Source: Myxococcales bacterium
Lineage (GTDB): Bacteria > Myxococcota_A > Polyangia > Polyangiales > Polyangiaceae
Assembly: GCA_009692485.1 (NCBI GenBank)
Contig: SHZB01000017.1
Coordinates: 1-33,880 of the forward strand
DNA: 33,880 nucleotides
Reading direction: 5' to 3'
Shown in pieces: positions 23,452 through 30,927 of the stretch. A program made the position numbers and the translations under genes. The notes beneath the pieces are model-generated. The model had not been told where the DNA came from, searched no databases, and saw only the letters and a list, made by a program, of their open reading frames with translations. The first letter of the stretch is position 1, and the number at the start of each line of letters is the position of its first letter.

Positions 23452-25149
23452 ATGGCCACGCACGCCGAGGGGGACGTCATCGGCGGACGGTACCGGCTGG
23501 AGGCCGAAATTGCGCGTGGCGGAATGGGCTCGGTGTGGGCTGGCCACGACGAGAAGCTTCGTCGCAGCGTCGCGCTCAAGCTGCTCGTCGCCAACGCGAC
23601 CGGCACCGCCGCGCATGCGCGCTTCGAGCGAGAGGCGATGGCGATTGCTCAGCTCCAGAGCCCGCACGTCATCCAGATTTTCGATTACGGCCTCGATCTC
23701 GAGGTGCCGTTCATCGTGATGGAACTGCTCCAAGGCGAAGATTTGCGCCGGCGACTTCAGGTCCAGCGGCGGCTGACGCTCGAGGCCGCGGGGCGCATCC
23801 TCGTGCATGCGGCCAAAGGCCTCAGCGTGGCTCACGCAGCCGGAATCGTGCATCGCGATCTCAAGCCCGGGAACATCTTCCTCGTGCACGGTCGCGACGA
23901 AGAGATCGCCAAGGTGCTCGACTTCGGCGTGGCGAAGACGGACACGCCGCTGGTCGAGATCGACGAGCCGAATGACGAGTCCTTCGCGCTCGATGGCCAC
24001 ACCAAGGTCGGCGCGATCCTCGGCACTCCGCAGTTCATGGCACCCGAGCAAGCGCGCGGAGCGAGCGACGTGGATCACCGCGCGGATCTCTGGTCGCTTG
24101 GGGTGATCCTCTTTCGCGCACTCACGGGTCAGCTGCCTTTCAATGCTGCCGCGGCGACGGACCTCATCGCGCTCATTTGTACGTCCACCGCACCGAGCGC
24201 GCTCGCCCTGGCGCCGGATCTTCCGCCGGAGACCGACCTGTTCTTCGCACGGGCACTCGCACGAAACCCCGACCAGCGGTTTCGCAGCGCGCGCGAGATG
24301 GCCATCGCCTTCAGCCGCCTCGCGCCGGTGAGCTTCGCCACGATGAGCATGCCGGAGCCGCGTATCGACGTTGCGCTCGCGGTGCGCAGCTCGTGGGGCG
24401 GCGCGGGTGGTTCCGTCCCTTCGCTGCGCGCGCTCCGTGCCGTCGGCGGCGGACCGAACGACGCGCACGACGAGCACGACGAGCACGACGAGCACGACGA
24501 GCACGACGAGGCGCCGACGTCGCTGTCCCACGCCAGCATGTCGCGTAGCGGACAACACGCGAGCTCGATTCACGTTCCGCCTGCGCGCGCGGCCGCGCAA
24601 TCGCTGCCGGCGAGCGTCGACGAGCAGGTCACGGACCGCGATCACCCGTCGGAGCCCACGCTCGCGGGGGGACTCGCGGAGCCATCGCCGTCGCAGTTTC
24701 CGAGCGAGCGCGTCGCCGCGCCAAGGCGTCGGGATCGCACCTGGCTGATGGCGGTCGCGGCCGTCGCAGCAGGCGTGGTGATCGCCATCGTCGGCAGCAA
24801 GGTCGCGGGGCGCACGACGGAAACGACTCAGCTCACGGCGACGCCCGCGCGGGAGCGAGCGGCGGTGATCGTGGCGGACACGGCGAGCGTGCAGCCTTCG
24901 GCGATCGCGGTGTCCTCGGCGCTCGCGATGCCCTCGGCGACCGCGCAGCCAGCGGCGATCGAGATGTCCTCGGCGAGCGCGGGCACGGACATACCCGCGC
25001 GCGGGGGCGTCCGTCGGAAATCGCTGAAAGCGAAGGCGCCGAGCACGACCGCGATACCCGTCGTCCCGGTCGAGGCTGCGCCACCAGAGCCACAGCCCGA
25101 GTCAAAACCGAAACCGGCTGAGGCCGATCCCTTCAGCGAGCGGCTGTGA
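23452..25149 (+). CDS. Ser/Thr protein kinase with transmembrane segment (Pkn type)
   Basis: A Hanks-type kinase of 565 residues. The catalytic domain (about 10-290) has a Gly loop at residues 21-28 (ARGGMGSV), Lys43 in VALKLL, Glu61, HRDLKPGN (134-141), DFG (157-159) and GTPQFMAPEQ (191-200), so it looks active. The juxtamembrane linker has five His-Asp-Glu triplets (339-353) from the 9-bp repeat. One membrane span lies near 430-452 (LMAVAAVAAGVVIAIVG), followed by an extracytoplasmic tail rich in Ala/Ser/Thr. The TPR gene begins 22 bp downstream and the lipoprotein gene overlaps that, an apparent three-gene operon. The kinase probably signals to that pair. Confidence 0.97.
   Translation: MATHAEGDVIGGRYRLEAEIARGGMGSVWAGHDEKLRRSVALKLLVANATGTAAHARFEREAMAIAQLQSPHVIQIFDYGLDLEVPFIVMELLQGEDLRRRLQVQRRLTLEAAGRILVHAAKGLSVAHAAGIVHRDLKPGNIFLVHGRDEEIAKVLDFGVAKTDTPLVEIDEPNDESFALDGHTKVGAILGTPQFMAPEQARGASDVDHRADLWSLGVILFRALTGQLPFNAAAATDLIALICTSTAPSALALAPDLPPETDLFFARALARNPDQRFRSAREMAIAFSRLAPVSFATMSMPEPRIDVALAVRSSWGGAGGSVPSLRALRAVGGGPNDAHDEHDEHDEHDEHDEAPTSLSHASMSRSGQHASSIHVPPARAAAQSLPASVDEQVTDRDHPSEPTLAGGLAEPSPSQFPSERVAAPRRRDRTWLMAVAAVAAGVVIAIVGSKVAGRTTETTQLTATPARERAAVIVADTASVQPSAIAVSSALAMPSATAQPAAIEMSSASAGTDIPARGGVRRKSLKAKAPSTTAIPVVPVEAAPPEPQPESKPKPAEADPFSERL
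24466..24510 (+). repeat. 9-bp in-frame repeat coding for HDE x5
   Basis: CACGACGAG occurs five times in a row without mismatch inside the kinase linker, giving His-Asp-Glu five times. The stretch is very acidic and metal-ligand-rich. Perfect identity suggests recent expansion. Confidence 0.97.
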
Positions 25150-25171
25150 TGAACACACGGGCTTTGGTGCG

Positions 25172-26203
25172 ATGATCGTCAAGAAGCACCTGCTCGCCAT
25201 ATTCGCGTGCTCCACGATCGCCGGCGCGCCGCTCCCACTTCACGCGACCGAGGACGCTGCGGACAAAGACGTTGCGACCGAGAGCGGTGCGGTCGAGAGC
25301 GCGGATCACGCGGCGGCGCAGGCGTTGTTCGATGAGGCGCGCGCGCTGATCGCGAAGCGCGACTTTGGCCGAGCGTGCCCGAAGCTCGCCGAGAGCATGC
25401 GCCTCGATCCGCAGCCCGGCACGCAGCTCAACCTCGCCAGTTGCTATCAAGAGATCGGCAAGACCGCGAGCGCCTGGACGAATTATCGCGACGCCGAGGT
25501 CCGCGCCCGACGCGCAGGCAACGAGAAGCGCGAGACGATCGCGCGGGAACGTGCCGACGCGCTCGAGCCACGCCTCTCACGACTTGTCCTGCTCGGACCC
25601 GCGGCGTCGAAACGCGCGCCTGGCCTGCGCATCCTGCGCGACGGAACCGAGGTGGGGGTCGCGATCTTCGGCTCCGCGTTGCCGATCGATCCTGGCGAGC
25701 ACCGCATCGCGGCGGAGGCCCCCGGCAAGCTCCCGTGGTCCACCAAGATCACGGTGATCGAGGGCGCCCCGACGTACCACGTGAAGATCCCGTCGCTCGC
25801 CGACGCGCCGATCGCGGCCGCGCCCGACCCGGGTCTCGGCGTTCAGCGAGTGGTCGCGCTGGTCCTCGGGGGCGCCGGTGCGATCGGGCTCGGCGTCGGC
25901 TTCGGTCTCGGCGCTGCGGCGTTGTCGAAGAACGAAGAGTCCTTTTCGCACTGCTTGCCCAACGACACGAATCAGTGCAGCGCACAGGGCGTCGTGCTGC
26001 GCGAAGAGGCGCTCTCCGCTGGCAACGCCGCCACCGGGCTCATCGTGGCCGGCTCGGCGCTGCTCACGGGCGGCACGATCACGTTCTTCACAGCCCCAAG
26101 CCGCGCAAGCGCCCTTGAGAAATCAAGGACGACGTGGGATTTCAAGCTCGCCCCCGTGCTCGCCACCGGCCAGGTCACGGCAACACTGCGAGCCCGCTGG
26201 TGA
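25172..26203 (+). CDS. TPR protein, kinase-operon partner
   Basis: A 343-residue exported protein with a signal peptide (MIVKKHLLAIFACSTIAGAPLPLHA). Its N-terminal part has TPR-like helices (AAQALFDEARALIAKRDFG, then ACPKLAESMRLDPQPGTQLNLASCYQEIG). A PEGA-like beta segment (GLRILRDGTEVGV, then PGEHRIAAEAPG) follows. A hydrophobic stretch (VVALVLGGAGAIGLGVGFGLGAAAL) and a second one (ATGLIVAGSALLTGGTITFF) look like membrane spans near the C-terminus. Genes of this TPR/PEGA type commonly follow Pkn kinases in Polyangia. It probably acts in the envelope as a scaffold; exact role unknown. Confidence 0.8.
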   Translation: MIVKKHLLAIFACSTIAGAPLPLHATEDAADKDVATESGAVESADHAAAQALFDEARALIAKRDFGRACPKLAESMRLDPQPGTQLNLASCYQEIGKTASAWTNYRDAEVRARRAGNEKRETIARERADALEPRLSRLVLLGPAASKRAPGLRILRDGTEVGVAIFGSALPIDPGEHRIAAEAPGKLPWSTKITVIEGAPTYHVKIPSLADAPIAAAPDPGLGVQRVVALVLGGAGAIGLGVGFGLGAAALSKNEESFSHCLPNDTNQCSAQGVVLREEALSAGNAATGLIVAGSALLTGGTITFFTAPSRASALEKSRTTWDFKLAPVLATGQVTATLRARW

Positions 26204-27099
26204 TGCAGATGGCGCTTGCGCGATTGGCACTCAGGCAATTGGCACTTACGCGATTGGCACTCAGGCAATTGGCACTGCCGCGATTGGCACTCAGGCAATT
26301 GGCACTTACGCGATTGGCACTCAGGCAATTGGCACTGCCGCGATTGGCATTCAGGCAATTGGCACTGCCGCGAATTGTGTTTGCAGGTCTCGGGGTGATC
26401 GTGTCCGCGTCCGCTTGCAACCAGCTCGCCGGGATCGACGCCGCGCACTTGATCGAGGAGCCGAAAGGCGGTGGACCGCCGTGCCTCTCGGACGCGAACT
26501 GCAACGACGAGAACCCGTGCACGGCCGATACCTGCCCGGACGGCTTTTGCCTGCTGGTGCCGCTCGAGGCCACGGTGCCCAAAGAGCTTGCCGTCGCGGG
26601 CGACTGCACCCGCGTCGTGTGTCACGCGGACGAGGCGACGGCCGAGATCGATGACGCAGATCTGCCGATCGACGGCGCGACGTGCACCGAGGACCTGTGT
26701 GACGCGGGCGCGGCCTCGAACCCGCCGCTCTCCGTTGGGAAAATCTGCAACGAAGATGGCGGCGCGATCTGCGACGGCGACGGCGCCTGCGTGGGCTGCC
26801 TCGAAGACGCCGCGTGCACGCCGCCCGAGACTTGCGGCGGCTCTGGAGTCGACGGGTTTTGTGGGTGCAAACCGACGACCTGCGCGGCCTCGGGGCTCAC
26901 GTGCGGGTTCGGGGCCGACGACGGCTGCGGCAAGCCGCTCGCGTGCAACAACGCCAAGAAAGACGGCGGCGAGACCGACCTCGATTGCGGTGGTCCGCCG
27001 AGCAGCTGCGCGGTGCGGTGCGCAGCCGGCAAGGGTTGCTTCAAGAACAGCGACTGCGCCAGCCGCGCGTGCGACGAACGGACGAAGGTATGTATCTGA
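26203..27099 (+). CDS. Cys-rich lipoprotein with a long repeat-built leader
   Basis: A 298-residue lipoprotein. The ATG (26203) overlaps the TPR gene stop codon (TGATG), so it is translationally coupled to the kinase operon. Residues 7-56 are ten pentapeptides such as RLALR and QLALT, from the 15-bp repeat. A real hydrophobic core follows (IVFAGLGVIVSASA), then Cys72. A 71-residue leader is far longer than usual for lipoproteins (15-30). The repeat holds many in-frame TTG codons, so translation could begin inside it. The mature part is Cys-rich, with GETDLDCGGPPSSC; it resembles the section of the fibrinogen-like lipoprotein at 6179 (GVETGVDCGGPTC). Confidence 0.8.
   Translation: MQMALARLALRQLALTRLALRQLALPRLALRQLALTRLALRQLALPRLAFRQLALPRIVFAGLGVIVSASACNQLAGIDAAHLIEEPKGGGPPCLSDANCNDENPCTADTCPDGFCLLVPLEATVPKELAVAGDCTRVVCHADEATAEIDDADLPIDGATCTEDLCDAGAASNPPLSVGKICNEDGGAICDGDGACVGCLEDAACTPPETCGGSGVDGFCGCKPTTCAASGLTCGFGADDGCGKPLACNNAKKDGGETDLDCGGPPSSCAVRCAAGKGCFKNSDCASRACDERTKVCI
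26221..26370 (+). repeat. 15-bp in-frame tandem repeat (60-bp duplicated blocks)
   Basis: Ten 15-bp units. Blocks 26221-26280 and 26281-26340 are identical over 60 bp; a further 30-bp unit pair with one change follows. The half-units are CGATTGGCACTCAGG and CAATTGGCACTTACG or CAATTGGCACTGCCG. Encoded pentapeptides are RLALR, QLALT and QLALP. Exact 60-bp identity means the array expanded recently or is homogenised. Confidence 0.98.
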
Positions 27100-27106
27100 G
27101 CGCTCA
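27097..27106. other. palindrome formed by two convergent stop codons
   Basis: TGAGCGCTCA is a perfect 10-bp palindrome made of the lipoprotein stop (TGA 27097-27099), GCGC and the acyl-CoA dehydrogenase stop (TCA = TGA on the minus strand, 27104-27106). The convergent genes are 4 bp apart. No T-rich run follows, so a terminator role is doubtful. Confidence 0.75.
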
Positions 27107-28273
27107 GTAGCCGAGCATTTTGGCAATGTAGTAGCGCATCGTCTCGCTGGTGCCGCCGCCGATGCGGAAGAGCCGGCTGTCGCGCCACGCCCGCGCGATG
27201 GGAAATTCTTCGATGTAGCCCCAGCCGCCGTGGACTTGGAGGCAGGTATCCATCACGTCGCTGACGATGTCGCCGACCAGCACCTTCGCCATGCTGATGA
27301 TCTTCACGGTCTCGAGGCTGATGGGGCCCTTTTCGACGTAGCGATCGTGATTGAAGTGATCGACGCATTTGTAGACGAACGCGCGCGCGCTCTCGATCTT
27401 GATGTGCATATCGACGAAGCGGTGCTTCCACAGCTCGCGCTGCAAGATGGGCTTGCCAAAGGCTTGGCGGTCGCGGGCGTATTGTTCGGAGAGCAAGACC
27501 ATGTAGTAGGCGCCCATGAGCGCGCTGACGCTGCCGATGAGGCGCTCGGACTGGAAGTTTTGCATCAGGTACATGAAGCCGTGGTTCTCTTCTCCGAGGA
27601 GGTAGCGCGCCGGCACGCGCATGTTCTCGAAGAACAGCTCCGCGGTGTCGCTCGAGCGATTGCCGATCTTGTCCAGCTTGCGCGACACGGTGAAGCCCTT
27701 CGTGCTGGTCGGCACGAGGAAGAAGCTGCAGCCGTGTGCCCCGCGCGACGGATCGGTCTTCGCGAGCAGCGTCACGAAGTCCGCACGCGTACCGTTCGTG
27801 ATGAAGGTCTTCTGCCCGTCGATCACGTAGTCGTCGCCATCCTTCCGCGCGACCGTCCGGATCCCCGCCACGTCGCTGCCGGCCGCGGGCTCGCTGATGG
27901 CGAGCGCCACGATCTTGTCGCCGAGGAGCGCCGGCACCAGAAACTCTTCAATCTGCTCCTTCGTGCCGAGCTCGCTGATGCACGGCGTCGCCATGTCGCT
28001 TTGCACGAGCAGGCCCATCGTCACGCCCGCGGACCGGCAGCGCGGATACTCTTCCGCCTTGACGACGCTGTACCAATAGTCGCCGCCGCTGCCGCCGTGC
28101 TCCACGGGATAGTGCGCGCCGTGAATGCCGAGCTCGCCCGCGCGCTTGAAGACGTGGCCGGGAAAGCAGCCGGACAATTCCCACTCTTCCGCGTGCGGCG
28201 CGAGCTCTTTCTCGGCAAAGTCGCGAACGAGTTTACGAAATTGCGCGTGCTCTTCTGTGAATGGCTGCCACAT
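27104..28273 (-). CDS. acyl-CoA dehydrogenase
   Basis: A 389-residue flavoprotein that oxidises acyl-CoA to enoyl-CoA. Signatures: ISEPAAGSD (126-134), FITNGTRAD (157-165), ARDRQAFGKPI (266-276) and the end region QVHGGWGYIEEFPIARAWRD. The position that holds the catalytic Glu in short/medium-chain enzymes (IYEGT) reads IGGGT here. Glu243 in the NFQSERLIG segment matches the location of the base in isovaleryl-CoA and long-chain dehydrogenases, so the enzyme may belong to that class. The rimK-like gene is divergent and starts 178 bp away. Confidence 0.93.
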   Translation of the reverse strand: MWQPFTEEHAQFRKLVRDFAEKELAPHAEEWELSGCFPGHVFKRAGELGIHGAHYPVEHGGSGGDYWYSVVKAEEYPRCRSAGVTMGLLVQSDMATPCISELGTKEQIEEFLVPALLGDKIVALAISEPAAGSDVAGIRTVARKDGDDYVIDGQKTFITNGTRADFVTLLAKTDPSRGAHGCSFFLVPTSTKGFTVSRKLDKIGNRSSDTAELFFENMRVPARYLLGEENHGFMYLMQNFQSERLIGSVSALMGAYYMVLLSEQYARDRQAFGKPILQRELWKHRFVDMHIKIESARAFVYKCVDHFNHDRYVEKGPISLETVKIISMAKVLVGDIVSDVMDTCLQVHGGWGYIEEFPIARAWRDSRLFRIGGGTSETMRYYIAKMLGY

Positions 28274-28451
28274 GGTTGTTCTCTCTGTCCTCGGTGCGTG
28301 CGGGCACGCAGCAAATTGGATCGTACGCCAAAGGTTCGTACACGAAGCAATTGGCGCAGTCCAGGCCAGCCATGCTCCGGAGGGCTTCGCGGGTCGGGGC
28401 GGGTGGCGTGTTTTCGGTGATGCGCGCGGGCGGCAGCACTAGACTCGCGGA

Positions 28452-29354
28452 ATGCGGCTCATGGTGCTGTCTCGCAGCGGCACGCTCTATTCGACCGCGC
28501 GGCTGATTCGCTCGGCGCGGGCGCGGGGGCACGCGGTCACGCTCTGCGATCCGATGGAGCTTCAGCTCGCGGTGCTGGGAAATAAGGCGAGCGTGCTCTA
28601 TGCAGGCGAGCCGCTGGGGTTGCCGCACGTGGTCGTGCCGCGGATCGGCGCGAGCATCACCGCGTTCGGGGTGTCGGTGGTTCGCGGGCTCGAGGAGGCG
28701 GGCTGCAAGATCCTGAACGGCGCGGACTCGATCGCCCTGTCACGCGACAAGGTTCGTTCGCTCGAGGTGCTTGGCCGCGCGCGGGTGCGAGTGCCGCGGA
28801 CGATCTCCACCCGCTCGCTCACGGGCCTCGAACGAACGGTGGAGCAGATCGGCGGGACGCCCGCGATCGTGAAGCTTCACAACGGCACGCACGGGGTCGG
28901 CACGATGTTGGCCGAGACGCGGCAGGCGCTCTTCGCGCTGGTCGAGACCTTGTGCGCGATGGGCCACTCGATCATCTTGCAAGAGTTCGTGCGCGAGGCA
29001 CGCGGTCGCGACGTGCGCGCCTTCGTCGTCGGCGGCAAGGTCATCGCGGCGATGCAGCGGACGGCGCAAAAAGGGGAGTTTCGCTCGAATCTGCACCGCG
29101 GCGGGACCGGCAAAGAGGTCACCTTGTCGCGCCGTTTTCGTAGCACGGCGGAGCGCGCCGCGAAGGTCCTCGGACTCGACGTCGCGGGCGTCGACATGCT
29201 CAGCGCGCGCGGGGAACCGATCGTGCTCGAGGTCAACTCGTCCCCTGGTCTCGAGGGCATCGAAGAGGTGACCGAGGTCGACATCGCCGCTCAGATCATC
29301 GCGCACGCCGAGAAGATCGCGCTCGAGCGCACGACCACGCGCACGAAGCGCTAA
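28452..29354 (+). CDS. rimK: RimK-like ATP-grasp ligase
   Basis: A 300-residue ATP-grasp enzyme. RimK-type members add glutamate to ribosomal protein S6 or related peptides. Seen: MRLMVLSRSGTLYSTARLI at the start, VPRIGAS (62-68), SRDK (97-100), the KLHNGTHGVGT ATP-binding loop (141-151), REARGRDVRAFVVGG (181-195), GEFRSNLHRGG (208-218), and the metal/catalytic D248, E260 and N262 (LEVNSSPGLEGIE). Length matches RimK closely. Ribosomal protein S6 is not nearby, so the substrate is inferred only from family. Confidence 0.93.
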   Translation: MRLMVLSRSGTLYSTARLIRSARARGHAVTLCDPMELQLAVLGNKASVLYAGEPLGLPHVVVPRIGASITAFGVSVVRGLEEAGCKILNGADSIALSRDKVRSLEVLGRARVRVPRTISTRSLTGLERTVEQIGGTPAIVKLHNGTHGVGTMLAETRQALFALVETLCAMGHSIILQEFVREARGRDVRAFVVGGKVIAAMQRTAQKGEFRSNLHRGGTGKEVTLSRRFRSTAERAAKVLGLDVAGVDMLSARGEPIVLEVNSSPGLEGIEEVTEVDIAAQIIAHAEKIALERTTTRTKR

Positions 29355-29379
29355 TGCCAAGTCTGGCGCTATTAGCCAA

Positions 29380-30126
29380 TCAGCGCACGCGGGCCGCGAA
29401 GGCTGCGCGGTGTTCCGTGGAGCCCCACGCCTCCTTGAAGACTTCTGCTTCCGCCCGGATGGCGGCGCCGCGAGCAGCGTCGCGCGACACGCGGATGGAG
29501 CGCTTGAGCCGCACGAGCACTGCGCGCTCGGAGGTGGCGAGCTCTTCTGCGAAGGCGAGCGCCGCAGCTGTGGCCTGACCCGCTGGGGCCGACCGACTGA
29601 CGAGCCCGATCGCCACCGCCTCTTCGGCATCGACGGCTCGCCCCGTCAGCAACAGCTCGGCCGCGCGCATGCTGCCAACCCGCTCGATGAGCCGCGTCGT
29701 GCCGCCCCACGCCGGCACGAGCCCCATGTTTTTGTGGACGAAGCGAACGCTTGCGCCCGCATCGATAACCGCGAGATCGCAGGCGAGCATGAGCTCGGCG
29801 CCGCCGCCGAGTGCGACCCCGGAAACGGCCGCGACGACCGGCACCGACGCCTGCTCGACGACCGCCGCCAAGCGTCCGAGCTCGAGCACGCCGTCCGCAC
29901 CGCGCGCGTCCATGGGTAGCTCCGCGAGCTCGCGCAGATCGCCGCCGGCCACGAACACGCGCTGCCCGGTGGAGCCGAGCACGATGACCCGTACGGCCTC
30001 ATCCATCGCCGCAGCTTCGATGACGCGCACGAGCTCGAGGACGAGCGCGCCCGAGAGCGCGTGGCTCTGAGCGGGGCGGTCGATGAGGATGAGCTCAGTG
30101 GTGAGGTGTCGCTCGACTCGCAGCAT
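29380..30126 (-). CDS. enoyl-CoA hydratase/isomerase (crotonase) family protein
   Basis: A 248-residue crotonase. The oxyanion-hole segments are VAGGDLREL and GVALGGGAELMLACD. The first catalytic Glu (in GGGAEL) is present, but the second, usually in FGxPE, is replaced by Asn (FVHKNMGL), so ordinary hydration is doubtful and isomerase, decarboxylase or hydrolase chemistry is possible. Start is ATG 30126, which overlaps the upstream glycosyltransferase by 32 bases; a TTG at 30138 is an alternative. The overlap suggests co-transcription, though the functions are not obviously linked. Confidence 0.9.
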   Translation of the reverse strand: MLRVERHLTTELILIDRPAQSHALSGALVLELVRVIEAAAMDEAVRVIVLGSTGQRVFVAGGDLRELAELPMDARGADGVLELGRLAAVVEQASVPVVAAVSGVALGGGAELMLACDLAVIDAGASVRFVHKNMGLVPAWGGTTRLIERVGSMRAAELLLTGRAVDAEEAVAIGLVSRSAPAGQATAAALAFAEELATSERAVLVRLKRSIRVSRDAARGAAIRAEAEVFKEAWGSTEHRAAFAARVR

Positions 30127-30838
30127 GGCCGACGGCAACCCTGCGCCAGGTGACGCGCCCGATCAAGAGCACGATGAGCGCCGCATGCCAGACGCGCATT
30201 CCGCTCTGCTCGCCTCGGTACACGGGCCTCACCGTGACCTCGAGGATGCGACCGCCGGCGGCCCGAACCGCGCCGAGCAGATCGTTCGGGTAGCCGTAGC
30301 GGGGCCAGAGCGCCGAGAGATCGAGACGAAGCAGCAAGGGACGCGCAATTGCCGTATAGCCGCATTGGCTATCCCCAAGTGGCTGGCCGATGCTGATGGC
30401 CGTCAAGGTCGAGAGCACGAGCGAGCCGAGCAGGCGTTCTGTCGGCATCGAGCGCCACACCTCGGGGTGCCGCAGGCGATTGCCTTTTACGTAGTCCGCG
30501 CGCGCCTGAACGATCGGCGCTACCACGGCGTGGAGATCGTTCGGGTCCATCTGACCATCGCCCGCCATCACCGCGACGACGTCCGCACCGAGCGCTAACG
30601 CCTCGCGGTACCCACGCACGATCGCCGCGCCGACTCCGCCATTCGTGGGCAGCGTGATGATTTCTACGAGACGCGCGGCAGAGGCGGCGTGTGCTTCACG
30701 CGCGGTAGCGTCGAGGCTCGCGTCATCGACCACGATGATGCCATCGACGAAGCTCGGCATCGTGACGAGCACCTCCCTGATCCGCGCGGCCTCGTTGTAT
30801 GCGGGCACGACGACGAAGACGCGCTGAGCCTCGAGCAT
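30095..30838 (-). CDS. glycosyltransferase family 2
   Basis: A 247-residue GT-A fold enzyme. Seen: FVVVPAYNEAARIREVL, IIVVDDAS (donor-binding D38-D39), NGGVGAAIVRGYREAL and GDGQMDPND (93-101) with the metal-binding acidic residues. The C-terminus has a hydrophobic stretch (WHAALIVLLIGRVTW), suggesting membrane contact, as in dolichyl-phosphate-type mannosyl/glucosyl transferases. Start is ATG 30838. The acceptor and donor cannot be deduced. It is upstream of and overlapping the crotonase gene. Confidence 0.93.
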   Translation of the reverse strand: MLEAQRVFVVVPAYNEAARIREVLVTMPSFVDGIIVVDDASLDATAREAHAASAARLVEIITLPTNGGVGAAIVRGYREALALGADVVAVMAGDGQMDPNDLHAVVAPIVQARADYVKGNRLRHPEVWRSMPTERLLGSLVLSTLTAISIGQPLGDSQCGYTAIARPLLLRLDLSALWPRYGYPNDLLGAVRAAGGRILEVTVRPVYRGEQSGMRVWHAALIVLLIGRVTWRRVAVGHAASRATPHH

Positions 30839-30927
30839 GGTTCGATCCCTCTCCCGGCGTGCGGCAGATGACAAGGCGGAGCTTCGTGTGGCAAAAGACG
30901 TGGAGTGCGAACAGGCGTGGAGTGCGA

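Noticed and set aside
26221-26370. CRISPR array
   Set aside because: Units are contiguous with no variable spacers and are read in frame as protein, so this is a tandem repeat.
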